This document shows, one piece after another, positions 32,528 through 41,435 of a DNA stretch of 64,000 nucleotides. Position numbers and translations under genes: made by a program. Location: positions 186,001 through 250,000 of the forward strand of contig NZ_JAWKWO010000005.1 of assembly GCF_041397485.1 (NCBI RefSeq). The letters are read 5' to 3'. The DNA is from Zhengella sp020637775. Lineage in GTDB: Bacteria > Pseudomonadota > Alphaproteobacteria > Rhizobiales > Rhizobiaceae. The notes beneath the pieces were generated by a model. That model searched no databases. It was given only the letters and a program-made list of their open reading frames with translations, and was not told where the DNA came from. How positions within the stretch are numbered: the stretch's first letter is position 1; every line of letters starts with the position of its first letter.

Positions 32528-33628
32528 TTACTGGCCGGTGACGACGCGGGTCCAGGCGCGCGTCATGAGCCGCTGTTCCTTGTTGTTCGGCGGCGTCGTG
32601 GTGAACAGCTTGTCGGTGGTCTCCTCGTCCGGATAGACGGCCGGATCGCCGATGACTTCCTCGTCGAGCAATTCCTGCGAGGCCTTGTTGCCGTTGGCGT
32701 AGTAGACGTAGTTGGATGCCTTGGCGATGACCTCGGGCTTCATGATGTAGTTCAAGAACTCATGGGCCTCGGCGACGTGGGGCGCATCGGCGGGAATCGC
32801 CATCTGGTCGAACCACATCTGCGCGCCTTCCTTCGGGATCGAATAGGCGACTTCGACGCCCTGATCGGCCTCGGCGGCGCGGTCGCGGGCCTGGAACACG
32901 TCGCCGGACCAGCCGACGGCGAGGCAGATGTCGCCATTGGCCAGCGCGTTGATGTATTCGGACGAGTGGAACTTGCGGATGGAGGGGCGGATCGCCTCAA
33001 GCGCGGCCTGCGCGGCCTCGATATCCTCGGCGGTCTTGGAATCGGGATCCTTGCCGAGCCAGTTGAGCGCTGCCGGGATCATCTCTGCCGGGGCGTCAAG
33101 CATGTAGACGCCGCAATCGGCCAGCTTGGAAATCTTCTCCGGATTGAAGACAACGTCCCAGCTATTGATGCTGTCGATGCCCAGTGCCTCCTGGACCTTG
33201 GCGACATTGTAGCCGATGCCGGTGGTGCCCCACATGTAGTTGATCGAATAGTCGTTGCCCGGATCGTATTTCTCGGTGCGGGCGGCGATCTTGTCCCACA
33301 TGTTTTCGAGATTGGGCAGTTTCGACTTGTCGAGTTTCTGGAAGACGCCGGCCTGGATCTGGCGGGCGAGGAAGGTGCCGGTGGGCACGACGACATCATA
33401 GCCGGTGCCGCCGGCCAGCAGCTTGGTTTCGAGAATCTCGTTGGAATCGAAGACGTCGTAGACGACCTTGATGCCGGTTTCCTTGGTGAAGTCCTCCAGG
33501 ATCGATTCGTCGATATAGTCGGACCAGTTGTAGACGTTCACAACGCGCTCCTGGGCGGCTGCATTGCCGGCGGCAAGGCCGAGCGCAAGCGCCGAAACGG
33601 CGGACATGAACAGGGTGGATCGGGTCAT
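32528..33628 (-). CDS. potF: Putrescine-binding periplasmic protein PotF
   Basis: 366 residues. The signal peptide covers about 1-25 with cleavage after GNAAA. The mature protein begins QERVVNVYNWSDYID, the conserved PotD/PotF start that contributes polyamine-binding residues, and has YDVFDSNEILETKLLAGGTGYD and VGWSGD. It delivers putrescine to PotGHI. GAGGAGAG precedes the ATG at 33628. It is followed by potGHI and preceded by puuA, all on the minus strand. Confidence 0.93.
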   Translation of the reverse strand: MTRSTLFMSAVSALALGLAAGNAAAQERVVNVYNWSDYIDESILEDFTKETGIKVVYDVFDSNEILETKLLAGGTGYDVVVPTGTFLARQIQAGVFQKLDKSKLPNLENMWDKIAARTEKYDPGNDYSINYMWGTTGIGYNVAKVQEALGIDSINSWDVVFNPEKISKLADCGVYMLDAPAEMIPAALNWLGKDPDSKTAEDIEAAQAALEAIRPSIRKFHSSEYINALANGDICLAVGWSGDVFQARDRAAEADQGVEVAYSIPKEGAQMWFDQMAIPADAPHVAEAHEFLNYIMKPEVIAKASNYVYYANGNKASQELLDEEVIGDPAVYPDEETTDKLFTTTPPNNKEQRLMTRAWTRVVTGQ

Positions 33629-33746
33629 TCTGCTCTCCTCTTCGAAGGGTCGTCCGGCTCTCTTCACGGTATCGCTGCGGCCGGTTCTGATTGAAAGCCT
33701 ATTGGCCTTTACCGCGTTGCTCAAGCCGGTTTTTCCGGAACGCGGC

Positions 33747-35141
33747 CTAGAGATAACTGGTGCGTTCCAACGGCGTGATCTCCTGCCAGAAAGCCAGGAT
33801 TTCAGCCCTCTTGAGATCCTTGAAAACCTTGGCCAGCAAGGGGCCCATGGCGCGGGCGGCGAAACCGCCACGGTCCATCAGTTGAAGCGCGTCGTCCATG
33901 TCGTCGGGCAGCGACAGACCGTCCTCGTCATAGGCGTTGCCTTCCACCGGCGGGGGCGGGGGAACGCGCTGTTCCAGCCCTTCCATGATCGCCTCGACGA
34001 TGGCGGTCATGACCAGGTAGGGATTGGCATCGGCGCCGGCGATGCGATGCTCGATGCGCCGGTTCGCCTCGTTGGAGACCGGGATGCGCACGGCGACCGA
34101 GCGGTTGTTCTCCGCCCAGACGGCGCGCGTGGGCGCATAGGAGCCCGGCGTGATGCGGCGAAAGCCGTTCCAGGTGTTGATGAACATCAGCAGGGCTTCC
34201 GGCATGGTCTTCAGAAGGCCGGTCACCGCGTATTCCAGGCGCTGGCGGCCGCCCTCGCCGGAGAAGATGTTGATGCCGGCCGCGTCCAGCACGGAGGTAT
34301 GCACATGCATGCCGTTGCCGGCATATTCGATGAAGGGCTTGGCCATGAACGTGGCCTGCAAACCGTGCGCGCGGGCGCAGCCCATGACGATGCGGCGCAG
34401 CTTGATGACGTCGTCGGCGGCGCGCAAGGCATCGTCACGGTGCTTGAGATTGACCTCGAACTGGCCGGGCGCGGCCTCCTTGATGATCGTGTCGATGGGC
34501 AGGTTCTGCGCTGCGGCGGCATCGCGGATCATATCGAAAAGCGCGGCATGCTCGGCCAGGTCGTCGAGGCCGTACATGCGCAACCGGTCCGGCCCGCCCA
34601 TGGCGCCGACGGGCGCCGGCATGCCGTCATCCCAGTCGGTGCCGGGTTCCAGAAGATAGAATTCCAGTTCGAAGGCCACGACCGGAAACAGGCCCCTGGC
34701 ATTCGCCTCGGCCACCTTGGCCTTCAGCACCTGACGCGGATCGGCCATGAAGGGCTCACCCTCCGGCGTGAATGTCTGCAAGAGGACCTGTGCCGTCTTG
34801 CGCTTGGCCCAGGGGACGATGGACAGCGAACCGCGCGTGGCGCGGCAATAGCCGTCCTGGTCGCCGGTCTCGATATGCAGGCCGGTTTCCTCCACCTCAC
34901 GGCCCCAGACATCCAGCCCGTGCAGCGACATGGGAAAGTTCACGCCCTCCTGAAACGCCTTTTTCAGCGCATCCGCCGGCGCCCACTTGCCGCGCATGAC
35001 GCCATTGGGATCAACCATCAGGAACTCGACCACCTCCAGGTCCGGATGGGCGGCGACGAAGGTTTCGTATTCGGCCTTGTGTTCCGGGGAGATGAAACCG
35101 TCGGGGGTGCCGGTATCGGGTACCATGTTCTTTGCATCCAT
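33747..35141 (-). CDS. puuA: Gamma-glutamylputrescine synthetase
   Basis: 464 residues; glutamine synthetase superfamily, PuuA branch. It ligates glutamate to putrescine with ATP, the first step of the Puu pathway. The metal-binding glutamates are in FELEFYLLEPG, and the nucleotide-site stretches are GQFEVNLKH, GNGMHVHTSV and NPYLVMTAI. The start is uncertain: 35141 (MDAKNM) has only CAGGGC before it, and 35126 and 35207 are alternatives. It stands 118 bases upstream of potF. A second, different PuuA lies at 38547-39977. Confidence 0.87.
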   Translation of the reverse strand: MDAKNMVPDTGTPDGFISPEHKAEYETFVAAHPDLEVVEFLMVDPNGVMRGKWAPADALKKAFQEGVNFPMSLHGLDVWGREVEETGLHIETGDQDGYCRATRGSLSIVPWAKRKTAQVLLQTFTPEGEPFMADPRQVLKAKVAEANARGLFPVVAFELEFYLLEPGTDWDDGMPAPVGAMGGPDRLRMYGLDDLAEHAALFDMIRDAAAAQNLPIDTIIKEAAPGQFEVNLKHRDDALRAADDVIKLRRIVMGCARAHGLQATFMAKPFIEYAGNGMHVHTSVLDAAGINIFSGEGGRQRLEYAVTGLLKTMPEALLMFINTWNGFRRITPGSYAPTRAVWAENNRSVAVRIPVSNEANRRIEHRIAGADANPYLVMTAIVEAIMEGLEQRVPPPPPVEGNAYDEDGLSLPDDMDDALQLMDRGGFAARAMGPLLAKVFKDLKRAEILAFWQEITPLERTSYL

Positions 35142-35312
35142 GCCCTGACCGTTCAGATTGACCGCCGTGGCGGCAGTGACCCCGTGTTCCAAGATGAATA
35201 CCCGCAATTGTTGACGACGCGCCAGACTGCCCGGGCGCCCGACGATCTGTCAACTCGGCCGCCATCACTTAAGCTCTGTCGAAAAACCTGTTCGGGCGAA
35301 ACGTCTGGCGCT

Positions 35313-35909
35313 ATGGGTGACGTCATGCCGGTTCCTCCGAACATCCGCCCTGTCCATATCCTGTTCCGCCTTGCCGCGATGGCCGGCGCCGGCTGGCTCC
35401 TCGCCATGGTCCTGAACGGCGGCTGGCAATGGCGGCACATTCTGGAGCCGAGCGGCCTGGCCGCCGCCTTGCTGCTGGCGGCGACGCTGGCGGTTGCGCC
35501 GCTGCAACGCCTGATGCCCGCAGGGCGTCTGCCGGCAGGGCTGGCGGCCATGCGCCGCGACTTCGGCCTTGCCGCCTTCGGTTTCGCCGCGCTGCACATG
35601 GCGGGAACGGTGCTGGCGCTCGGGCGGCTCGACTACGTGATCCAGGGGCTGGCATGGACCAGCATCTGGACGGGCTGGGTGGCCTTCGTCCTGCTGCTGC
35701 CGCCTGCCATCTCGTCGGTGCCCGCGATCAGGGCGCGGCTCGGACCATTGTGGAAGCCGGTCCAGCGGCTGACCTGGCCGGCCGCGGCCTTCGCGGCGTG
35801 GCACTGGTACCTTCAGACCCGTGGCGGTGGGCTGTTCTGGAGCGTGACGGGCCTTCTGGCCGCGATGGAAGTGGCGCGCATCATGGCAGCGCGCCGCCGG
35901 GCTCACTGA
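35313..35909 (+). CDS. MsrQ-like / ferric reductase-like haem membrane protein
   Basis: 198 residues with five to six hydrophobic segments. The size and the spaced histidines (FAALHMAG near residue 90 and AAWHWYLQ near 160) match MsrQ, the haem-b membrane partner that feeds electrons to the periplasmic methionine-sulfoxide reductase MsrP. No msrP gene is adjacent. The start at 35313 is one of two close ATGs (the other is 35325), with no strong ribosome site. It overlaps the convergent ScfR-type gene by seven bases. Confidence 0.72.
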   Translation: MGDVMPVPPNIRPVHILFRLAAMAGAGWLLAMVLNGGWQWRHILEPSGLAAALLLAATLAVAPLQRLMPAGRLPAGLAAMRRDFGLAAFGFAALHMAGTVLALGRLDYVIQGLAWTSIWTGWVAFVLLLPPAISSVPAIRARLGPLWKPVQRLTWPAAAFAAWHWYLQTRGGGLFWSVTGLLAAMEVARIMAARRRAH

Positions 35910-37351
35910 AAATCGAATGCGGAGAGCCCGGTCACCATCTCGTCCAGCCCCAGGGGGCGAGTGATCGGCGGCTCGGCGCGGGCAAGGCAGCCGGAGCGTT
36001 CGCACAGGCGGCAGGCCGGCCCGACGGGCGTGGCCGGAACCTGGCCGTTCCTGGGCGTGACGCCGGGCACGACGCCCGGCAGCGCGCCGCCATAGATGAT
36101 CTCATCCTTGAAGGCGATGTCGCAGCCCAGAAGGATGGCGGTGCGGCGCGGCCGCTCGGCAAAGGCGCCCTGCGGGCCTTCCAGCGTGCGCGCCACGGTG
36201 AGGAATTCAGCGCCATCGGGCATGACAACGGCCTCGACGAAAATCTGGCCGGGCTGGGTGAAGGCGGCGTGGATGGCAAGCTTGGGACACATGCCGCCGA
36301 AGCGCTGCTGGGGGAAACCCTGGGCGCCCGCGCGCCGGAAGCGGTGGCCGGCATTGTCCACCTCCAGCATGAAGAAGGGAATGCCTGCCTGACCCTGCCG
36401 CCCCAGCATGGTCAGCCGGTTGGCCGCCTGCTCGAATGAAACGCCAAAGCGCGAGCGGAGCACGTCCATGTCGTATCGCGCCTTCTGTGCCGCCTGCAGA
36501 AAGGGCTGGTACGGCATCATCAGCGCATGGGCAGCGTAGCGCGCCATTTCGAAGCGAGCGAGCCGGCGGGCCTCGTCGGTGGACAGTTTGAGCGCCTCGA
36601 TCTCGCGGGCAATGGCGACATTCATGCGCAGCAGTACCGCCTCCATGGCCACTTCGCGCAGCTGGTCGAAGGGCGAAAGCCGCTCGGACAGGAACAGGCG
36701 CTGCGAATGGCGGTCGAAGCGGCGGCGCCAGTTGGGCATGGTCGCGACCGGCAGGACACGCACCGTGATTCCCAGTTCCGTGCGCATCCATGCCTTCAGG
36801 GCACCCATCAGGTCGTCACCCGGCTGAAGCAGGCTGGTGAAGGCTTCCGCCTCTTCCTCCAGGACCGGATAGTGATTGGCCCGCGGCTCCAGCACCTCAT
36901 GCACCTCGTCGATGGGCAGGCGCGCGCCCGACAGGGCGGTGGCATGGCCTTCACGGGCCAGGAGGTCGGAGAGATCGGTCAGCCGTTCGGCCTGTTCGCG
37001 ATAGGCGCGATAAAGCTTGACGACCGCTGCCGAGACATTCGGCGCGGCCTCGGCGATTTCCATCAGTTCCTGTTCGCCCGGCAGTTCACCGGCAAGCAAC
37101 GGATCGGCGAACACCTCGCGCAGCGCGGCCAGCGACGCGCCGGTCTCGCCCTGCAATTCGTCAGGGTCGATCTTGTAGACAGAAGCCAGCTTGAGAATGA
37201 GCTGGACGGTGAGCGGGCGCTGGTTGCGCTCGATCAGGTTCAGATAGGACGGAGAAATGCCCAGCGCCTCGGCCATTGCCGTCTGGGTCAGGCCCTTGGC
37301 ATTGCGGATCCGGCGAATGCGGGGTCCGACGAAAATTTTCTGCTCCGCCAA
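35903..37351 (-). CDS. XRE-family regulator, ScfR/RamB type
   Basis: 482 residues. The XRE helix-turn-helix lies at about 8-65 (IRRIRNAKGLTQTAMAEALGISPSYL). The middle resembles an ImmA/IrrE domain but lacks an HExxH motif. The C-terminal DUF2083-like part has four cysteines (PKLAIHA region, then CRLCERSGC). This layout is that of the short-chain-fatty-acyl regulators ScfR/RamB/PrpC-type that control propionate, acetate or glyoxylate metabolism. The effector is probably an acyl-CoA. TTTACA repeats before the gene suggest autoregulation. Confidence 0.82.
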   Translation of the reverse strand: MAEQKIFVGPRIRRIRNAKGLTQTAMAEALGISPSYLNLIERNQRPLTVQLILKLASVYKIDPDELQGETGASLAALREVFADPLLAGELPGEQELMEIAEAAPNVSAAVVKLYRAYREQAERLTDLSDLLAREGHATALSGARLPIDEVHEVLEPRANHYPVLEEEAEAFTSLLQPGDDLMGALKAWMRTELGITVRVLPVATMPNWRRRFDRHSQRLFLSERLSPFDQLREVAMEAVLLRMNVAIAREIEALKLSTDEARRLARFEMARYAAHALMMPYQPFLQAAQKARYDMDVLRSRFGVSFEQAANRLTMLGRQGQAGIPFFMLEVDNAGHRFRRAGAQGFPQQRFGGMCPKLAIHAAFTQPGQIFVEAVVMPDGAEFLTVARTLEGPQGAFAERPRRTAILLGCDIAFKDEIIYGGALPGVVPGVTPRNGQVPATPVGPACRLCERSGCLARAEPPITRPLGLDEMVTGLSAFDFQ

Positions 37352-37374
37352 GGCGGCACCCCCACGTTCCAGGC

Positions 37375-37434
37375 TTTACACAAGTTTACAGATTAGAGCC
37401 ACATTGTGGATTTTACAAGTTTTACATTCTTACA
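37375..37434. repeat. TTTACA direct-repeat array before the ScfR-type gene
   Basis: TTTACA occurs at 37375-37380, 37385-37390, 37412-37417 and 37421-37426, with CTTACA at 37429-37434. The first pair is 10 bases apart, and the rest are 9 and 8-9 apart. They lie 24-83 bases before the ScfR-type start and upstream of the divergent small gene. The array suits an operator for this regulator. Confidence 0.6.
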
Positions 37435-37626
37435 ATGCCATTTCGTCAAAGCCTGTACAGCTTGACCCGATTCAGGCCTCGAAACGGCTGTTTTCCCTCG
37501 CATAACGGCGTTGCGATGGCTAGCTTGAACTCAAGGACGCCGCAGACAGGACCGGCCGGTTCGGCTTCTGTTAAAAGCGCAAGGACTTCACAACTGATCC
37601 GGCTGCCCGGTGACAAGGAGAGACAG

Positions 37627-37878
37627 ATGGCACCGAAAACGCGAGTCAAGGAACGCGCCGAGGAACAGGCTTCGGCCATGAACATGGACCAGCAGGCGGT
37701 GATCCGCATGGTCGCCAACGACCTGCACCGGCTCAACCAGTCGGTGATGAAGGCGGTCGAGGCCGGCGTTTCGGTGGAACTGGTGCGCTCGGCGCGCCAT
37801 CACTGCGGCAATGGCAATTGGGGCGATCTGCTGATCCCGGTGATCGTGACCAACGGGGGCGCCCCCGGCGAAGAGTGA
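37627..37878 (+). CDS. Small conserved hypothetical protein, 83 residues
   Basis: 83 residues, soluble and helical, rich in Ala, Met and Gln. Features are DQQAVIRMVANDLHRLNQSVMKAVEAG in the middle and an HHCGNGNWGDLLIPVIV stretch near the end. AAGGAG stands 8 bases before the ATG, so the start is secure, and a terminator follows 41 bases after the stop, so it is a real single unit. Similar small proteins occur in Rhizobiales without known function. It is divergent from the ScfR-type gene and the TTTACA array lies between them. Confidence 0.75.
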   Translation: MAPKTRVKERAEEQASAMNMDQQAVIRMVANDLHRLNQSVMKAVEAGVSVELVRSARHHCGNGNWGDLLIPVIVTNGGAPGEE

Positions 37879-37918
37879 TCCGCCGCATCCCGGCATCCGG
37901 GAACAGGTCCCGCAACAG

Positions 37919-37945
37919 GCCGCGTTCGCAAGGACGCGGCTTTTT
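37919..37945 (+). terminator. Intrinsic terminator after the 83-residue gene
   Basis: A 7-bp stem, GCCGCGT with ACGCGGC, an 8-base loop and TTTTT. It ends the small gene transcript 41 bases after its stop. Confidence 0.85.
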
Positions 37946-38066
37946 GCGTCATCCGTGATCACGTTTTTATTAAATTACAGATTGCATTCTGGCAACCCGA
38001 TACAACATGGTTTAAAGAGCCCGCGCTAGATATTCCGGGCATACATTTCGAAGCGAAGTTTCAACC

Positions 38067-38480
38067 ATGACATCGGGCAAATTTTCCTACGGGCTCAGCA
38101 TCTCAATGTCCGGGCAGCCGGCCTTTCGCAAACGCACAGGGGGCGGCGTTCTCGTCATGACGGCGGACGCGGTCAGCCGGATCGTCATCGAGGGCACGCT
38201 GCGGCGCATGGGCATTGCCTGCCGCTCGCTCGACATGGCGGCGCTGGCCCCTGTCGCCGATGGCGAGATGCCGGACCTGGTCATCCTCGATTGTACGAGG
38301 GCGGCTGACTTGTGCCGACGCCATGCCGGCATCCTGGCGGGACGCAACCGGGCGAAGCTGATCGTCATCGGTGACGAAACCGTGCCGGAAGATGTGCCCG
38401 CCGACATGATCCTGCGCAAACCGATCATTCCCGACCGGCTGGAACAGGCCGTTTTTTCCCTGCTCGGCACACAAGACTAG
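38067..38480 (+). CDS. Single-domain receiver-like protein, degenerate
   Basis: 137 residues. The fold looks like a response-regulator receiver: strand GVLVMTADA near 27-35, phospho-acceptor candidate Asp 75 in VILDCT, LIVIGDE at 98-104, and the conserved lysine in LRKPI (Lys 118). The acidic pair near the N-terminus is reduced to AD, and there is no clear Thr/Ser after the fourth strand. No output domain. It may be a stand-alone receiver or a non-phosphorylated relative. It lies 66 bases before puuA2. No kinase is linked. Confidence 0.6.
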   Translation: MTSGKFSYGLSISMSGQPAFRKRTGGGVLVMTADAVSRIVIEGTLRRMGIACRSLDMAALAPVADGEMPDLVILDCTRAADLCRRHAGILAGRNRAKLIVIGDETVPEDVPADMILRKPIIPDRLEQAVFSLLGTQD

Positions 38481-38546
38481 GCCCCCCTTCCCTTTCTGTC
38501 GCTCCATCTCCTATATTCGCACCGTCTCAACCAGAACCGGTGATGT

Positions 38547-39977
38547 ATGGCTTCCGAAAAAAGGGATGTGCGCGAAACGTCGGCAAGGCGTGCCCGGCCG
38601 CCGAAATTCGTCAACAATCTGCGTGGCGTGAAATCGTGGAAAGAGGCAGACGGCTGGCTCGAATGGCGCGGGATCGAGGACATCGAGTGCATCACGCCCG
38701 ACCAGGCCGGCGTTGCACGCGGCAAGATGATGCCGTCGAAGAAGTTCACGTCCAACACGTCTCTGGCGCTGCCTTCCGCCATCTTCATGACGACAATCTC
38801 AGGGGACTATCCGGAGGAGAGCGACACATTCCGCTATCCCGAGGATGACGGCGACCTCAAGCTGATGCCGGATCTCTCCACGCTGGCGGTGGTGCCATGG
38901 GAGAGCGACCCGACGGCGCAGGTGATCTGCGACATGGTGCATCAGGACGGACGCGAGGTGGAATTCGCGCCGCGCAACGTGCTCAAGCGGGTGATCCGGG
39001 CCTATGAGGCCATCGGGCTGAAACCGGTCGTGGCGCCGGAGATCGAGTTCTATCTCGTCTCCAAGAACACCGATCCGGACTACCCGCTGACGCCGCCGCT
39101 GGGGCGTTCGGGCCGGCCGATCGGCGGCGGACAGGGCTATTCCATCGCCGGCATCAACGAATTCGACGAATTGATCGACGACATCTATCACTTTTCGGAA
39201 GGCCAGGGGCTGGAAATCGACACGCTGATCCACGAAGAGGGCGCCGGACAGCTCGAGATCAACCTGCGCCATGGCGACCCGGTGGAACTGGCCGACCAGG
39301 TGTTCATGTTCAAGCGCACCCTTCGCGAAGCCGCGCTCAAGCACGACATGTACGCCACCTTCATGGCCAAGCCGATCCAGGGCCAGCCCGGCTCGGCCAT
39401 GCACATCCACCAGTCGATCATCGACAAGGAGACCGGGCGCAACATCTTCACCAACGAGGATGGCTCGGAGAGCGAAGCCTTCCGCCATTTCATCGGCGGC
39501 ATGCAGCGGCATGTGCCCAACGCGCTGGTCATGTTCGCGCCCTATGTCAATTCCTACCGGCGACTGACCAAGGGGGTGACTGCTCCGGTCAACGTGGAAT
39601 GGGGCTATGACAACCGGACGACCGCCTTCCGCATTCCACGCTCCGACCCGGCGGCGCGACGGGTGGAGAACCGTATCCCCTCCTCCGACGCCAATCCTTA
39701 CCTGGCGCTGGCGGCTTCGCTGGCCTGCGGCCTGATCGGGATGCGGCAGAAGCTGACGCCGAAGGAACCGGCAGGCCACTCGGCCAACGAGGCCGACATC
39801 GAATTGCCGCGCGGCCTGATCGAGGCAACGGCGCTGTTCGAGGCCGATACGGCGCTGGGCGAACTGCTGGGCGGCAGCTTCGTGGGCACCTATGCCGCCA
39901 TCAAGCGCGGCGAGTTCGAGACCTTCATGCAGGTGATCAGCCCGTGGGAACGCGAGTTCCTGCTTCTCAACGTCTGA
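38547..39977 (+). CDS. Glutamine synthetase family protein, second PuuA-like paralogue
   Basis: 476 residues. It belongs to the same PuuA branch of the glutamine synthetase superfamily as the gene at 33747-35141 but differs throughout. Typical stretches are APEIEFYLVSKN, EEGAGQLEINL, GQPGSAMHIHQSI and NPYLALAASLACG. It is followed 14 bases later by puuB, so it most likely supplies gamma-glutamylputrescine or another gamma-glutamyl polyamine. Whether it or the first paralogue is the main putrescine enzyme cannot be told. Confidence 0.85.
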   Translation: MASEKRDVRETSARRARPPKFVNNLRGVKSWKEADGWLEWRGIEDIECITPDQAGVARGKMMPSKKFTSNTSLALPSAIFMTTISGDYPEESDTFRYPEDDGDLKLMPDLSTLAVVPWESDPTAQVICDMVHQDGREVEFAPRNVLKRVIRAYEAIGLKPVVAPEIEFYLVSKNTDPDYPLTPPLGRSGRPIGGGQGYSIAGINEFDELIDDIYHFSEGQGLEIDTLIHEEGAGQLEINLRHGDPVELADQVFMFKRTLREAALKHDMYATFMAKPIQGQPGSAMHIHQSIIDKETGRNIFTNEDGSESEAFRHFIGGMQRHVPNALVMFAPYVNSYRRLTKGVTAPVNVEWGYDNRTTAFRIPRSDPAARRVENRIPSSDANPYLALAASLACGLIGMRQKLTPKEPAGHSANEADIELPRGLIEATALFEADTALGELLGGSFVGTYAAIKRGEFETFMQVISPWEREFLLLNV

Positions 39978-39991
39978 CCGGAAATCCCATC

Positions 39992-41278
39992 ATGGTGCAT
40001 ACGAGCGCGATTTCGCCCGGCTTGTCCTGGTACGAGGCCACGGCCGGCGAGCGGCCGGACTGGCCGCCACTCAAGGGCGACCACACTACCGATGTCATCG
40101 TCATCGGCGGTGGCTTCACCGGGCTGTCGGCGGCTGCGCAACTGGCGAAGGACGGGATCGGCTGCATCCTGATCGAAGGGCACCGGGTCGGCGACGGCGC
40201 GTCAGGCCGCAATGGCGGGCAACTGGGCACCGGCCAGAGGGCCTGGGCGGAGGAACTGGAAGCGGAAATCGGGCTGGAGCGGGCGCGCGCGCTGTTTGCC
40301 ATCGCCGAGGATGCCAAGACGCATCTCATGGATTTCGCCCGCATCCACCAGATCGACATCGAATACATGCCGGGACAGATGTCCGTGGTGCACAAGCCGC
40401 GCTACCTCGACGATTTCCGCGCCCATGCCAGGCTCATGGCCGAGCGGTTCGACTATCGGCATATCCATTTCATGGACAAGGCGGAGACCGCCGAACGGCT
40501 GGGCTCGACGCGCTATCACGGCGGCATTCGCGACATGGGCACCGGGCACATCCATCCGCTCAAGCTGGTCATCGGCACGGCAAGGGTGGCGGCGCAGAGC
40601 GGCGCGGCCATTCACGAGAACACGCCCGCGCTTTCCATCGCCCGTGAAGGGGGCAAGGTGGTGGTGACCACGCCGGACGGCACGATCCGCGCCGACCGCT
40701 GCCTTCTCGCCACCAATGCCTATGGCGAAAAACTGGAGCCGGTTTCTGCCGCCCATATCATGCCGATCCGCTCCTTCATCGGCGCGACGGTTCCTCTCGG
40801 TGACGATACCAGCGTCATTCCGGGCAATGAAAGCGTGGACGATTCGCGCTTCGTCGTGCGCTATTTCCGCAAATCGCGCGACGGACGGCTGCTGTTCGGA
40901 GGGCGCGAGGCCTATACGGCGGAAGAGCCGAAGGACATCTCGACCCATGTGCGCAAACAGATCGCCGAGATCTACCCGGCCTTGCGCGACATCGAGATCA
41001 CCCATGCCTGGGGCGGGTCGGTCGGCATCACCATTCCGCGCAAGCCCTTCGTGCGCGATGTCATGCCCGGTGTCACCGCAATCGGCGGCTTCTCGGGCCA
41101 TGGCGTGCTGCTGTCCAACCATACCGGCCGGCTCTATGCCGAGGCCGTGGCGGGCAAGGACGACCGGCTGCGCCACTATCGCGACCTCAAAATCCCTGCC
41201 TTCCCCGGAGGGCGCCTGTTGCGCAAGCCGCTGCTGCTGGCGGCGATGACATGGTTCTCGATGCTGGACCGCATCTGA
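39992..41278 (+). CDS. puuB: Gamma-glutamylputrescine oxidase
   Basis: 428 residues; DAO-family FAD oxidase. The dinucleotide-binding motif VIVIGGGFTGLSAA is near residue 35, and GASGRNGGQLGTG follows. C-terminal FAD contacts are in AIGGFSGHGVLLSNH. PuuB oxidises gamma-glutamylputrescine to the aldehyde with release of ammonia and peroxide. The start at 39992 has only a weak ribosome site, but a 14-base gap to puuA2 suggests cotranscription. A 49-bp repeat begins at its stop. Confidence 0.88.
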   Translation: MVHTSAISPGLSWYEATAGERPDWPPLKGDHTTDVIVIGGGFTGLSAAAQLAKDGIGCILIEGHRVGDGASGRNGGQLGTGQRAWAEELEAEIGLERARALFAIAEDAKTHLMDFARIHQIDIEYMPGQMSVVHKPRYLDDFRAHARLMAERFDYRHIHFMDKAETAERLGSTRYHGGIRDMGTGHIHPLKLVIGTARVAAQSGAAIHENTPALSIAREGGKVVVTTPDGTIRADRCLLATNAYGEKLEPVSAAHIMPIRSFIGATVPLGDDTSVIPGNESVDDSRFVVRYFRKSRDGRLLFGGREAYTAEEPKDISTHVRKQIAEIYPALRDIEITHAWGGSVGITIPRKPFVRDVMPGVTAIGGFSGHGVLLSNHTGRLYAEAVAGKDDRLRHYRDLKIPAFPGGRLLRKPLLLAAMTWFSMLDRI

Positions 41279-41426
41279 CGCCGCGCTCCCGCATCGAACC
41301 TCGTCCGGGCAGGAACCGGAGGCGAAACCGGGCACCACTTTCGCTGGCCTTGCCCTGCTCGACCGCATCTGAACCTTCTGACGCCGCGCTTCCGCATCGA
41401 ACCCCGTCCGGGCAGGAACCGGAGGC
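41275..41426. repeat. 49-bp direct repeat, period 103 bp
   Basis: Two copies, at 41275-41323 and 41378-41426, agree at 47 of 49 positions. Copy one begins over the puuB stop (CTGACGCCGCGC). A shared GACCGCATCTGA also precedes both copies. Each contains TCCGG-GCAGGAA-CCGGA, a small hairpin. The array fills the spacer between convergent genes. Confidence 0.9.
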
Positions 41427-41435
41427 CGAGGCCGA

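Noticed and set aside
33564..35312. Long plus-strand reading frame opposite potF's 5' end and puuA
   Set aside because: It lies antisense to a clear glutamine synthetase family gene, is Arg/Gly-rich and low complexity, and only its last part (from 35313) encodes a plausible protein.
37900..37926. GGAAC followed by CGTT near the 83-residue gene
   Set aside because: The spacer is 18 bases and the sequence overlaps a clear intrinsic terminator.
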